A stretch of 64,000 nt of DNA from Okapia johnstoni (taxonomy: Eukaryota; Chordata; Mammalia; Artiodactyla; Giraffidae): contig CM044309.1 of assembly GCA_024291935.2 (NCBI GenBank), positions 100,775,628 to 100,839,627 of the forward strand, in the 5' to 3' direction. Every line of letters begins with the position of its first letter. Positions within the stretch are counted from its first letter, which is position 1. Below, piece by piece: positions 20,825 to 32,462 of this stretch. A model generated the notes under the pieces. The model was not told the origin of the DNA and did not search any database. It saw nothing but the letters and a program-made list of their open reading frames with translations. The position numbers and the translations under genes are program-made.

Positions 20825-21042
20825 GTATTTCTGTGACCTTGGGAAAGTTACTTAACAGCTCTGAAACTGCTTATTCATCTGTTAATATTTTTTTAATATG
20901 GAAGGTAACTTTATTATATCTTCTCACTTAATACTCACCAAAGTTCAACTCTCATAGCATCTGAGGAAACTGGCACTCCCCAGTCACTAACAGTGGATTT
21001 GGGCTTCAGATTCTGGTTTGTCTGATTCTAAAATCCACATTC
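20825..21042 (+). repeat. MIR fragment(s)
   Basis: 'tgtgaccttgggaaagttac', 'ttaacagctctgaaactgc' and 'gaggaaactggcactcccc' match the MIR core and 3' region. An odd duplication of the preceding 'tatagactgtatt' (20801 and 20818) lies at the left edge. Confidence 0.6.
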
Positions 21043-22361
21043 TTTTTTTGAGAGCCCTCCATCATATCCTGGGATGGGAGGATTTCTGGAAGTCTAGGCA
21101 ATGTGGCTAAGGAAGGAAAGGGGCTAAAGCAGAGCCTGACACACTGGTCCAGAGGGGGAAACCCTAAACCAGAGTCATGGCAATCACGCCAACCAGAAGG
21201 GATAGAGATGCTGTGATGGCCGAACCAACTTGATGGGAGGTGAGGGAGAGAGGAGAGAAGAAAAAGAAAGTGGGAGGAACGAAGCTAAATTGAAATTTTT
21301 ATGAACCTAAATGACCTGGGAGATGATGGAAGAGGCGAATGTTAAAAATTTAGAAAAGAGAGCCATCGTGAGCACTGGAACGAAATGTCTGAAAGTTAGG
21401 GATGCAAGATTTTAGATCTGGAAGAGATTTGATGGAGAATCAAGATGCGAAAAGCAGACCCATTAATTAAGGTTGAAGTCCCAAAGGCAGGGGAACCCCA
21501 AGACAAAGGGAAGCTGTGGGCCGAGAAGAGGCTTGAGTGGAGCGGTCACAGGGCAGAGACAGCACCAGGCACTGTAGGGACAGAGGATACGTACCAGCAG
21601 GCGAGCTCAGAATCCTTACAGGAAGCTGAGGGAAGGATGTGCCAGTTATAGAAGGCAAACTTTCATTTTTAAGAGCGTGATCTCAATAGAGAGATGAGGG
21701 TGGAGGTCAGATTACAGATGGTTAAAGACTCAGGGCAAAGAAAGAAGACAGAAATCATAGACCCTGTGTTCAAGATATTTAGAAGAGAAAAGATAAAAAG
21801 GGAACACAGGACCAAGGCAAGAGATTTTTCTTTCCCTTCCAAGTCTTGAGTGTGTCAGACTAGAGAAGAGAAGGATCTAGAGATGTCTCCATCTCCAGGA
21901 AGAGAGATCACTGGAAAAGCTGATTTCTACAGAAGGCAAGAAGGGATTCATTAGTTCAGGGACAAGGAGCCAATATCTGAAAAATGTTGTGCTCAGCACA
22001 GTAAGCATAATAAGGATAAAATGAAAAACAGTGCTTTCTCTAAGAAACCCACCACTGAGTAGGAGAGGTGACAGTTACACAAGTAGTAATGTTGCATGGC
22101 AGTGTGAGCCCTGTATTCATTTAGCAGTAAAGTGCTGTTGGGGATCAGAGAGGAAATTTGGGATGAAAAGGAAAGGGACACCTCAGAAGGCATCACAGAA
22201 GAGAAAGTACCATATTCAGCCTTAGAAGATGTGCAATAATATGACTGCCGAAGATGCAGAGGAAGCGTGTGAGAAAGGAGCAATTCCTGCTACAAAGACA
22301 GCATGCATAGCAAGGATGGAGGAGCTGGCCTTAATGGAAGAATAAATAGGGATGAATTGGA
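21043..22361. other. Unassigned purine-rich DNA
   Basis: Long A/G-biased stretch without a confidently named repeat. Style and low complexity resemble decayed old repeats. No gene found. Confidence 0.35.
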
Positions 22362-22600
22362 GGGACTTCCCTGGTGGTCCAGTGGTTAAGAATCCGCTTT
22401 TGAATGCAGGGGACAGGGTTCGGTTCCTGGTCAGGGAACTAAGATCCCACATGCTGAGGGGCAGCTAAGCCCGCATGCCACATCTAGAGAAGCCTGAGTG
22501 CCAAAACTCACTTGCTGCAATAATGAAAGATCCCGCATGCCACAACTAAGACCTGATGCAGCCAAATAAATACAATGAATACTTTTTCTTTTTAAAAAAG
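22362..22600 (+). mobile_element. CHR-type SINE
   Basis: Sense: 'gggacttccctggtggtcc', 'cagggaactaagatcccaca', a middle region with a repeated 'cccgcatgccaca' motif (about 22471 and 22532), and an A-rich tail 'gccaaataaatacaatg'. The repeated motif indicates an internal duplication of the body. Confidence 0.88.
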
Positions 22601-22789
22601 AGGTATTGGAAAACAGAAAGGAGGGAATACAAGAGAACTCATACCTGGTGGTCTCACTGTATTTTGTAACATAGGACGCAAAGGAGCCTCTGAAAGCAGA
22701 GGGTCAGGGGTCAAGGTCAAGGGGAAAAGTACATCTAAAAGAGATGGAGACATAGACTGCACAGTATCCAGGTAGGCTTGCTCAATTGA

Positions 22790-25170
22790 AGTTAGAAACT
22801 CCGAAAACTTTGTCTAACAAAAATCAGCACTCCAGGAATAGGAACTGGAGTAGTAACTCTTAGGAGGACTGCTGCTTCTGGAAAAGATACACTGGCCTAC
22901 CCTCCTATGGGAAATGATGAACAATGCTGATCTATAAAAAGCATTGCTGAGTTTGGCCAAAAAAAAATGGCAGGAGACTAAAAATTAAGTGACAGTGAAA
23001 AACCAGAGACATGAATGGAATTCCAAAGCCAGCTTTCTCCTTGATGACATTTGCTGCAACAGTGAACTTGAATATTGGTGTTCACAGCTTTGTTGGGTGA
23101 GGAAACAGGGCTCAATCAAGGAGGGGAGTCTAATAGAAAAACCCCTATAAAAAGTTAGAACCCCAGTGGGTTATATCTTCCATGTAAGTGTGAACTGAGA
23201 AATAGATTCATCTATTCCCTCCAAGGGGGTGCAAGAGATTTGCCTCTGTGAACATAGAATGGAGGAGGAAGGAAAAACTTCAATTTGAATATTTAGTGTA
23301 CAGATGTCTATGACAGGAGTTGCTCCAGATGCCTGAAAGAGGCAAACACAGATCTTCCCAAGAGAAACTCTTCAATGAAGCCTCAAATCATTCCCGCAGG
23401 TATCAGCTCGAAGTCAAGAATCACAGAATACACAAGGAAACAAAGCGTGAGAGGGTACAAGCAGGAGAAAAAAACACATACACACAGAAGAATCAAACCC
23501 ATGGAATGATCAGATACAGAATATGTGTTTTAAAAGATAAAATAAGAAATTTAAGATACAAGTAACGGGACTTCCCTGGTGATCCAGTGGTTAAGACTCT
23601 GTGCCTCCACTGCAGGGGACAGGAGTTCGATCCCTGGTCAGGATCTAAGATCCTGTGTGCCATGGGGGATGGCCAAACTAAGATAAAAAGAAATAAATAA
23701 AAAATAAATATGAGTAAAGATAGACTATGCTAGAAAGCTTGTTTTAAAAATACACCTGACAGTAGTATCGAAATCTTTTCATCAACAGGTACCAATTTTT
23801 CCCAAATTCATCTACCAAGTTCAGATCCAGTCAAATACAGGAGGATTTTTGTGGAACTTGATGAACTGATTCTAAAATTAATATGGAAGTGTAAAGAGAC
23901 GAGAACAGTCTAGAATCCAAGACACTATTGGAAAAGAATGGGGGAGGAGTGTGGAACTGGCATTCTTAGGTATGGACATTTATTTTAAGCCATAATAAAT
24001 AAAACAGTGCAGAGATAGAGAAATTGACAATAGAATTGAAAGCCTCAAAGAAACTAATATTGATATGAAATTGGCAGCATTACAGATCAATGGAAAGAAC
24101 AGACTATCAATAAATTGGTGGAATAATGGCTTATCCATATGGATGGAAATTTTTTATTGGACCCTGAAACTTACACCATTGAAAAAAAAAAAGAATTTCA
24201 AGTGGGCTAAAGTGCTAAATACAAAAGATAAGACCACAAAGCTTTTAAAAGACAGCTTAGGAGACTAAGAAATTGTATGTAGTAGAAAAGGGTTCCTGAA
24301 ACCAGACACAGTTATACAAATTCTAAAGGGAAAGATTAAAGAACTTCCTGTTAAAATTAAAAACTTCTATAGATCAAAGGCTCCACAAAGAGAGTGAAAT
24401 AATAAGTCAAAACTGAGAGTATAAATTTGTTACACACATAAGTAAGGATTAACATCCAAAATATATGAAGAATACCTATAAATCCATTAAAAAAAAACAG
24501 GCAAAATATTTGAATAGGTGCTTCACACTGGCTAATTGGCAAAATTAAAAGATATCTATCCTCATTAACCAATGGGGATTTCAAATTGAAACCACACTGA
24601 GCCATCATTTTCTGCTCACTGGATTGGCAAAGATAAAAAACAACATCAAGGTTGTAAGGAAACGAAGCCGAGTGGAACCTGAACTAACCACTTTGGAAAA
24701 CTGAAGATGTACACCGTCTAGAACCAGTCTTTTTACTTGTAGAGCAAGTGCTGAATAAGGAGACATATCTAGAATACAGCACAGCAGTAAAGTCTGAAAT
24801 AGTAAAAAAAAAAAAAAAAAAAAAAGTGAAAACAACTTAAATGTCTATTGGACTCAGTATCAACATACAATGGGACTCAGTGCAGAAGCGACGCTGAACA
24901 ATTCACAGCTGCAGCCAAAGTGATGCTTCTCGGGAGACTGATGTTGCCAGAAATAAAGCCACAGAAGAATATTATCCCATCATGTAAAGTCCAGAAACAT
25001 GCCAACTGAAGATTCTAGTTAGAGATATTCACTATACATGAAAACATAAAGAAAAGCAAGGGAATGGTGAACACACAGTTCAGGATGACCGATCATTTCT
25101 GAGGGGAGAGAAAAGGAGCTAGACCAAAGAGGACACACAGGGGGACCCCCAGGGTAAGAGCAGCAGCCTT
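22790..25170 (+). repeat. HAL1/L1M relic, interrupted by a SINE
   Basis: The left part (to about 23565) resembles HAL1 or L1M ORF1 ('aacacagatcttcccaagag', 'aagaatcacagaatacac', 'gaaacaaagcgtgag'). The right part (from about 23780) follows an old L1 ORF2 end and 3' UTR ('aatatggaagtgtaaagag', 'aataaattggtggaataatg', 'cttctatagatcaaaggc', 'aaaaaaacaggcaaaat'). Internal A-runs near 24181 and 24809 are present. All frames are broken; the largest open pieces are 60-85 codons. Whether this is one element or two is uncertain. Confidence 0.6.
23567..23710 (+). mobile_element. CHR-type SINE
   Basis: Short sense copy: 'gggacttccctggtgatcc', 'gagttcgatccctggtcagg', tail 'aaagaaataaataaaaaata'. It is inserted in the HAL1/L1M relic. 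Confidence 0.88.
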
Positions 25171-25627
25171 GAATTCAAAGTGACTGTTGCCAAAGTAAAA
25201 TTTGTCCTTATTTGTATTGGAAAACTAGCCCTCTAATGTAGAGTCATAGGCTTTTTTTTTTTTTTTTTTTTGGCTTTGCTTTTCACTCACTCTTACTCTT
25301 AGGGTTGCTTCAATAAAATTTATATAGATGAATTACAATATGATTGTAATAATCTACATCAGTGGTTTAAACTGACTTATTTTCTCCAGTTCGTTATTAA
25401 ACCACGTACTTTTGTAGGCTCTCTACGGCTTGTCTGTGTGTTTTATGAAATGACACTATCATGTAATAGAGTAAATCCTCCTCCTTGACTCTAAAATATT
25501 AACCACAAATAAATTATTCATGATAATTAGCTGCAGAGCATTGTAACATATTAAAATAAAACAACTAGAGTGATATCAAAACAAAAAATAAGAATAGAGT
25601 GAGTGTTGGGCACGTGAGTGCCCAGCA
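25171..25627. other. Unassigned AT-rich DNA with T-run
   Basis: Contains a pure T-run at about 25252-25271 but no adjacent recognisable SINE. Otherwise unassigned. Confidence 0.4.
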
Positions 25628-25776
25628 TGGGGAAGATCCCCTGGAGGAGGGCATGGTAACCCACTCCAGTATTCTTGCCTGGAGAATCCCCATGGACAGG
25701 GGAGCCTGGTGGGCTACAGTCCATGTGGTTGCAAAGAGTCAGACACGACTGAAGTGACTTAGCATGCACGCAGGCA
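25628..25776 (+). mobile_element. Bov-tA SINE, 5'-truncated
   Basis: Starts at the tRNA/Bov-A junction ('tggggaagatcccctggagg') and runs through the complete Bov-A half to 'actgaagtgacttagcatgc'. The tRNA-like head is missing. Confidence 0.88.
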
Positions 25777-27424
25777 GGCAGAGTCAGGGAACTTGGCTGA
25801 CTCTGATGTTTTAAGGATTCTGCATGTGTGAATGCGTAGGTGGCCAGGGGAGGGGCTGAAGAAGGGTGAGGGGAAGTGAGAAGAGAAGAGAGTGGGGTGG
25901 TGCCGGTTCCGGCCCCAAACCAATGGAAGAGGTTATGGGAAAGCTCCTCGTGGCACCCAGAGAAAGTGAGAATTAACTCTGAACGCACCAGTTAACGCAG
26001 GTAGTGTTGACATTCGGAGTCTGACGAAACCAGTTTGACTCTGGCCAACAGCCAAGGGAAAAAAACCCACTGGATCTGATTTCACACTAGTTAACAGTGC
26101 CCTTGAGGATGTATTCAGCAAATGGGCACCTTGGAAGGAGGAAGAAAGGGTTGTGTTAGTTCCTGCCAACTTCTTATGCTTGCAAGTTTCTAGCATCAAT
26201 TAAAAATGCCTTTGTCCTGTTGGACCTGCCTGCCAGGGCACAGGGTGAGATACACTGGCCTTGCTTAATGCCCGGGATTGCTCTGCCTTCGTTTTTCCTG
26301 AAGCAAAACTTGGCACTGGCCTCCAGCGTGGCAGAAAGACAAGCCTGTCCCTCCCAGGCCATTCATTCTTGGCCTGGACTTGGGGCGGGAAGATCGGTGA
26401 TGCATGAAGCGCCTCTGGGAAGGGGCCGTGGTGCTGGCCTGGCTTCCTGGGTCCGGGGTTTGAATCAAAGGGCTGAGGGTGAGCTGCTGGCTCCACTTGG
26501 GCTGTCCTCAGAGCTCCAGCTGCTAGGTCTTTGGTTTTTATTACATTAGTCTTTAAAAAAAAAGTTTTTAATCAGCAAGAATCAGTGAAGCAGGCTTTAT
26601 GGTGCAATAATTCTGCATGTTTTGTTATAAATATCCCCAGGCAAAGGGAAGGTTATTTCATAGACTATCAAAGTAACACGCCCGCTTGGGTTGCAACAAG
26701 GAATCTGTGAGGACTAGCAAGCAGGAAGCGTATCATCTGCATTTAAGAGGCTTTTGTTTTAATAAAACAGGCACATATTTATCTATAAAAGAGACTGACC
26801 AGCTTGGCAAAGCCAGCACCCGTGAGAAGTAAAGATACAGGGAAGCCATGTTATTTGCTGAATTAAAAAAAATCATCCATCCACTCACTTTCCAGTAACA
26901 ACACTCAGTTGTAGGTTTTGGCCACACTGGTGTTTATAGTCAACTCTCAGTGCTGAAAGCCTCCAGGTCCAGAGGCCTCAGATCTCCAGGAGATGTTGAG
27001 TATTTCTGACTTTTTTTATTAAGAGTTAAGACCCTCTTCCACCCCTCCCCTGAAAAAAAATCAGAAGAAAGTTTGAAATTGTTCAATCCAGGATGAAAAG
27101 ATACTCCCATGCTTCTGCTTCATATAGCACACTTGATCTTGTTTACTTAGACCCTGAAGCGGCTTGGTGGTATACACAGGGGGCTTGCAGAGGGCCAGCA
27201 CAGAGGCAACAAGCCCCAGACTCTAACATTTTCCGGCGCACATTTCCAGACCGAGGTGCAAAGACAGCACCACAAAGTCCACGCTTCCTGCTGGAGAAGA
27301 TTTCACAAATTCTTTTCCATCAAACTTTCCTCCAGCTGCGATTCTTGAGGCTGAGGTTGCCCTGGGTCAGAAGGAAACATGTATGGGACGTCAGACTGAG
27401 TGGGAAGTCTGCTTGTTCGCTTAC
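25777..27424. other. Repeat-poor DNA
   Basis: No interspersed repeat recognised over 1.6 kb. Opposed open frames at 26200-26549 overlap one another and lack support. GC content rises towards 26.4 kb. Confidence 0.4.
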
Positions 27425-27497
27425 CAGTTAATCTCCTAAGCTTCTCACACGTCCCAGGCTGGCCCTGGGTATCTTCATATTGAGACAAACAGTGATC
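27425..27497 (-). other. Splice-flanked open segment (candidate exon)
   Basis: On the minus strand a 73-nt open segment (encoding DHCLSQYEDTQGQPGTCEKL and a few more residues) is preceded by an acceptor with a pyrimidine tract ('ctaccttttgcag') and followed by a donor of good consensus (ACTG|gtaagc). The same frame stays open to a stop at 27303, ending QLEESLMEKNL. I do not recognise the protein. Chance co-occurrence of two splice motifs is possible in a window of this size. Confidence 0.22.
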
Positions 27498-28685
27498 CTG
27501 CAAAAGGTAGGCACCTCCCGTCCCACTCCTGCATGGATGGACCCGCAGAGGCTGGAGAGGAGAGCTGGAGAGGGGTACAGGCTGCTTGGTCGCTGAGGGC
27601 TTAGGAGGGCAGGGGCGCCTGCCGCCCCATCCTCACTCTTACACTCCCCATGACTCAGCTCTCGTCCCTCTGGCCTCTCTGCCATCCAGGTAAGTGAGTT
27701 TGAGAATCATGGGCAGCCAGGAAATGCAGCATGAGCTTGACCTGGAGGCCAACCCTGTGGGGACCCTCAGGCTCTCACTCTGTAGGCAGTAGCCTCGTCC
27801 TCCGTGTCAAACCACTGATCCCGATTTTAAGTAGGAGACACGGCACTGTGGGACCACAGTGACCTTCCCTCTGCCCATCTGAATGGATGCTCTACTTGGA
27901 GACCTTCCTGGGAGTACTTCCTGTCCGACACTGAGGCGCAGAACCAGTGCCTTTACCCTCCTGTCCTCTGTGTTTCGGAGCCTCTGACACGTGGTCTGTG
28001 AGTCCCTCCACCAGCATCACTCCCCGCCACCTCCCCCCGCCCCCACCACAACCTCCTGGCTCTCTGTAATTCAGGGCTTCCCTTCCAGCCTGGATGGTGT
28101 GGGCACCACCAACAGGGCTGCCTGGATCTCAGGGTACTCATCTCCCTCGCCCCTGGCACCCAAAAATGCACATCTGACCTCACATAACCCTCTTGGGGCT
28201 CAGTCAGCAGCCTACTGTGGTATCTGGGAGGGATTTCTTCTCTCAAAGCCCCCCTACAGTGGACAGACTAGGCTTCTAGGCCGTGAACGAGTCACCCCGC
28301 CCCACTCCTTCCAAAAGAGTGACCAGGGAGCCTGGAGTTGGTTAACGGGCCTCTAGTGGGAGCCCAGGGTCTCCAGTTATGGATCAAAGGGTCTATAAGT
28401 AAGACAGGTCCACCCATCGTGACTGTGCAGCTAGAGGTGTCCCTCCCAGGACAACAGGGTGCTGAGAGGGGAAAACACAGAGCTTCCTTCCTCGGTTCTC
28501 TAGTCTGAGAGACAACGTCCAACCCCGTGAGGGAGAAAAGGCTGGGACCCCACACGACCCCCGACAGAAGGAGGAGAAGGGGCAACAAGAGAGAGCAGAG
28601 GAGCCAGCCTTCGTTACAGAGTCCATGGCTTAAATGGCACAAGCGACCTGCTGGCGGTGGCTTCGAGGAAGTGACATAAGAGGGT
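27498..28685. other. Repeat-poor, GC-richer DNA
   Basis: No repeat recognised. A strong plus-strand donor-like site (CCATCCAG|gtaagtgag) occurs near 27690, but no matching upstream exon could be defended. A CCCC-rich stretch lies near 28018-28050. Confidence 0.4.
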
Positions 28686-29000
28686 TCTGTACTCAGAGGA
28701 CCCACCTAAGCCTGCGCAGGAAGAGCCTGGAACCGTGCCCGTGACTCAGAGGTGGCGAGTGCTGCCGCCAAGTCAGGAGAACCGCCCCCCGGCCCCGCCC
28801 AGCCAGATTGCTCCTGCTGACTTCCAGAAATTCCATTCCAGGGGAGCTAAAAAAATAAGGGAGAGAGATCAAGTCCCTAATGACAGCATCTGTAGGCACT
28901 TCCTCCCCCAGGCTCAGGCTACTGGGCAGGCAGCCAGGAAGCTCCCCTGATCCCAGTGCCTGGCGAAGGGACCTCTGCTTTTGCTGAGCCCCACCCCCTC
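28686..29000. promoter_or_regulatory. GC-box / AP-1 / TEAD / MEF2-like motif cluster (candidate)
   Basis: Within about 250 bp are 'cctgcgcagg' (NRF1-like), 'gtgactcag' (AP-1-like), 'ccggccccgccc' (Sp1/GC box), 'cattcca' (TEAD-like) and 'ctaaaaaaataag' (MEF2-like, near 28848). The region is repeat-free and relatively CpG-rich for this window. These are short motifs seen by eye, so regulatory function is inference only. Confidence 0.2.
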
Positions 29001-29765
29001 AGTCTCACCAGGGCTGACAAGTCCTCCTTCCACCCTCATACCTCTAAAACCAGACCTGGGCTTTCCCCCCAAGCGAGGCTGCAGCGAAGGGGCACCTTGT
29101 TCCCACGCACAAGTCACGTGGGGCTCCAGTGGACCCACTGCACGTGCGGCCGTGTGCAGACAACCCGGAGCTGTGTCCTCACGCATCCCCACTGGTACCG
29201 CTACGGAGGAGGAGGGTGGGCATGGGGTAGAGGAGCCCCCAGAAAGAGGCTCCAGGGTCTGATGTGGCAGGGGCTCAGGCAGCTGGGCGGTGACTCACCC
29301 CCGGCTGCTCTCTTGGTGGTGGTGCCAGGCAGGCTGGTGGGCAGGGCGGCCGTGAGATGCTTTATCCTTAGTCCCACCACATGTGAAAGACTGAAACCCA
29401 TGGATGGCCGCGACTGGTGTGTGGGTGTGAATGGTGGGCAAAGGCGGAGATGTGAACGCTGAGGCTCTCTCATGCTTAAATTCCAGCAGGCCTTACCTCT
29501 CAGAAAGCCTGCGTGGCTACCATCAATGTTTCATCATTTAAAGGGTGTATATCATGTGTATCATTTACAGAGGCAAGGGTGTCTGGGATGTGTGCCCTGT
29601 GTGACCACTGGAGGGTTGATCCCATACTCCTCAGATGGCTTACGAAAGCTGTCCATCTGCACTTTCTCCTGATGTGCTCCAGCCTCAGGAAATGAATAAG
29701 TCCTCAAATAAAGATACATTATGGACCTTTGCCTTTTGCCTGGACAACCTTCTTTCTCCTAGGTG
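29001..29765. other. Repeat-poor, GC-richer DNA
   Basis: No repeat recognised. A 168-codon plus frame (28956-29462) overlaps 90- and 92-codon minus frames, so none is convincing as a gene. Confidence 0.4.
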
Positions 29766-29773
29766 TCTAGGTA

Positions 29774-29990
29774 AAGTGAAAGTGAAAGTGTTAGACACCC
29801 AGTTGTCTCGACTCTTTGTGACCCCATGGCCTATAGTCTGCCAGCCTCCTCTGTCCTTGGGATTCTCCAGGCAAGAATACGGGAGTGGGTTGCCATTTCC
29901 TCCTCCAGGGGATCTTCCTGACCCAGGGATCAAACCCAGATCTCCTGCATTGCAGGCAGATTCTTTACCATCTGAGCCACTAGGGAAATC
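29774..29990 (-). mobile_element. Bov-tA SINE with short TSD
   Basis: Antisense copy whose outer edge carries a 'gtgaaagtgaaagtg' repeat before the Bov-A sequence. It ends 'ccatctgagccactaggga'. Flanking ctaggta at 29767-29773 and 29991-29997 is a likely 7-bp TSD. Confidence 0.9.
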
Positions 29991-30213
29991 CTAGGTAGCT
30001 CCTAAATTTCCCAAGTCTCTCCTGGAGCAGGCCCCCTTCCTGTGCACCCTGCGGGGCCTTGCACGCCTTCCATCCCAGTACTGAGCACACCCCACACAGC
30101 TACTTGATGACAACTTTGTCACCTGTCAAGGATATAGTTCACCTCTGTGTACCCATCACCTTGCTTGGGGACAAGGACATGCGATAAAATAAAACTGGGT
30201 ATTACTATTCCTG

Positions 30214-30362
30214 GGTCAGGAAAATTCCCTGGGGAAGGAAATGGCAACCCATCCAGTATTCTTGCCTAGAGAATTCCATGGACAGAGGAGCCTGGAGGAC
30301 TACAGTCCATGGGGTCACGAAGAGTTGGACACAACTGAGCAACTAAACAATAACAAAAACAA
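30214..30362 (+). mobile_element. Bov-tA SINE, 5'-truncated, with TSD
   Basis: Starts at 'ggtcaggaaaattccctggg' in the junction region and ends with 'gagcaactaaacaataac' plus an A-rich tail. TSD attactattcctg / attactattcttg (one mismatch in 13) at 30201-30213 and 30363-30375. The 5' truncation with intact 3' end and TSD is typical of target-primed insertion. Confidence 0.92.
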
Positions 30363-30544
30363 ATTACTATTCTTGAGCTATTTGATATTTATTTGTTTTC
30401 AAGAAGGAAAAGAAACTGAAAGAAAAGACAGAAAGTGAAAGAAATAAGTAAGAGTTGATACAAACAAGAATGAAAGCCCTCCCACTGCACTGGGTTCACC
30501 CTTCGCCCTCGCCACACTGTGTTCCAGCCATGCACCTCCCATAT

Positions 30545-30665
30545 GTCTCATCTACGCAGGGAGCTCTGGGGGCAGAGCGTGTGTCTCCTTCATCCTAGAA
30601 TCCTACTGTATGAGATGTAGTGCCTGGTACACAGTAGGCACCAAATAAATGTCTGCTGGATGTTT
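30545..30665 (+). repeat. L2 3' end
   Basis: 'gcagggagctctgggggcag', 'gtagtgcctggtacacagta', 'ggcaccaaataaatgtctgc' follow the L2 3' terminus in sense orientation. Confidence 0.65.
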
Positions 30666-31098
30666 GGCAAAACCAGTGAATGCAAGAAATCCATAGACAG
30701 GAGCAGCAACTACATGTTGAGCGGAAACGGTGGAGTGTGTTGGAGTGTATCCAACCTACAACCAAGACACCTGTACACTTGGAAGCAAGAGCCACAGCTA
30801 AGACTGTTGCTGGGGGTTGGGGTTAAGTATTTTGCCAGGCAGCTCAAACAAATGCCCAGAGGTCAGGCTCTCAGGCTCCCAAGGCCAAGCTCATGGCCAA
30901 AGGGGACACTCTACCAATTTGATGGATGATTCAAACCTCTGTCCCCCTGGGCATCAGTTGTCTGTTTTGCTACTGACCATTTATCGACATTATTCTTATC
31001 TGTAAAATGAGGTGCCTGTTCTAGGCTCTCTAATATCCCTTAGCCTGCTCATATATATAATTCCATCCCCTCAAAAGCTCTGCAAAGGGGATATTCTG
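30666..31098. other. Unassigned DNA with MIR-like hint
   Basis: Mostly unrecognised. 'cttatctgtaaaatgaggtg' near 30997 resembles the MIR core. Confidence 0.35.
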
Positions 31099-31107
31099 TA
31101 GCTAAAT

Positions 31108-31365
31108 TTATTTATTTATGGCCATGCTGGGTCTTCATTGCTGTGTGTGGGCTACTCTCTAGTCGTGGTGCATGAGCTTCTCATCGCAGTGGCTTCTCTT
31201 GTTGCTGAGCGACAGGCTCTAGGGTGGGTGGGCCTCAGTAGTTGTGGCACAAGGGCTTAGTTGCCGCACAGCATGTGGAATCTTCCCGGACCAGGGATCG
31301 AACCCATGTCTCTCCTGAATTGGCAGGCAGATTCTTAACCATTGGGCCACCAGGGAAGTCTTCCA
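31108..31365 (-). mobile_element. CHR-2-type SINE with TSD
   Basis: Long antisense copy: 'ttatttatttatggccatgc', 'gggtcttcattgctgtgtg', 'cttctcttgttgctgagc', 'gcacagcatgtggaatcttc', head 'gccaccagggaagtc'. A perfect 9-bp TSD, TAGCTAAAT, at 31099-31107 and 31366-31374. Confidence 0.9.
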
Positions 31366-31374
31366 TAGCTAAAT

Positions 31375-32152
31375 ATTGAATGAACAGTGACCACTACAAA
31401 ACCTAAGAAAAGTATTTTAGACCGTAAGATCTATTTATGAGTGGAAAATTCACCAGGGAAAACAGGATTCCAATGGTACATTGTTGTTAGATTCATACTA
31501 TCAGTGCAATGTACATATCTCATTCATATAGTAGATCTGAAATACTGTACTATTATTGCTACCAATGCCACCACTACAAATGCTTTTATTATCAAGGTGT
31601 CCATTTAGATCAAAGGCATCCTGATGCAAATCAAAATGGAAGTTTAAAATATAAAAGATGTGGGAGAATTTGCTTAGAAATGGGATAGATGTTAATAATC
31701 TTTCCTGAGAGGGTAAGACCAGATAGAGTGACTCTCCAAGCCAAGTGTTGGCCCCTGTAACTGGAAGCAGGGTGATGTTTCTCTTTGGCAGACAATCCTT
31801 CCAACTTCTCTCCAATCATCCACAGCACTCACCCCTCTGAATGCAGTTCCTGTACGCAGTTAGGTAATTTGTCCATTGCTTTAAAAAGTTTAGGCCCAGT
31901 TCTCATGTTTATCTGGATCAGAAACTGACTCAGTGATTGCTAGGTTGCATAAGAAGATAATTTTTAAAAATATTACCCGTGTTTCTAGACAATTGTGCAT
32001 CATTAAGTTCATTCTAGTCCTGTGCCCTCAGGCAAACTAATCTCTCAAGGGTTTCAGTTTATCATCCTGAAATCTGACTGCATGGCTAAGGCTCAGTACA
32101 TCTTTAAAATCCTAAGCCTGGATCTGATCTGACCCACAGGGGTGGGCAGCTT
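31375..32152. other. Unassigned DNA
   Basis: No repeat recognised. A 104-codon minus frame at 31501-31815 has no splice or family support. Confidence 0.4.
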
Positions 32153-32163
32153 TAAGCAAACCT

Positions 32164-32395
32164 GCGTGCATGCGTGCTAAGTTGCTCCAGTCGTGTCCGA
32201 CTCTTCATGACCGACTCTTCATGACTCCATGGACTGTAACCCATCAGGCTCCTCTGTCCATGGGATTCTCCAGGCAAGAATACTGGAGTGGGTTGCCATG
32301 CCCTTCTCCAGGGGATCTTCCTGACTCAGGGATCAAACCTGTGTCCTGCATTGACAAGCAGGTTCTCTACCACTAGTGCCACCTGGTAAGCCCCC
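32164..32395 (-). mobile_element. Bov-tA SINE with TSD and 14-bp internal duplication
   Basis: Antisense copy with a perfect 11-bp TSD, TAAGCAAACCT, at 32153-32163 and 32396-32406. Inside, the unit ccgactcttcatga occurs twice in tandem (32197-32210 and 32211-32224), a replication-slippage-like duplication not normally part of the family. Confidence 0.92.
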
Positions 32396-32462
32396 TAAGC
32401 AAACCTAGTATTCAGAAAAGTCCAAATTTACCAAAGATCAATGAAGGCAGCGATAGGTAGAG

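Noticed and set aside
25607..25624. Small palindrome tgggcac-gtga-gtgccca
   Set aside because: A 7-bp stem is common by chance in 64 kb; nothing adjacent suggests a terminator, operator or RNA gene.
28956..29462. 168-codon plus-strand frame in the GC-richer block
   Set aside because: It overlaps similarly long frames on the minus strand, as expected from GC-rich, stop-poor DNA; no splice or family evidence.
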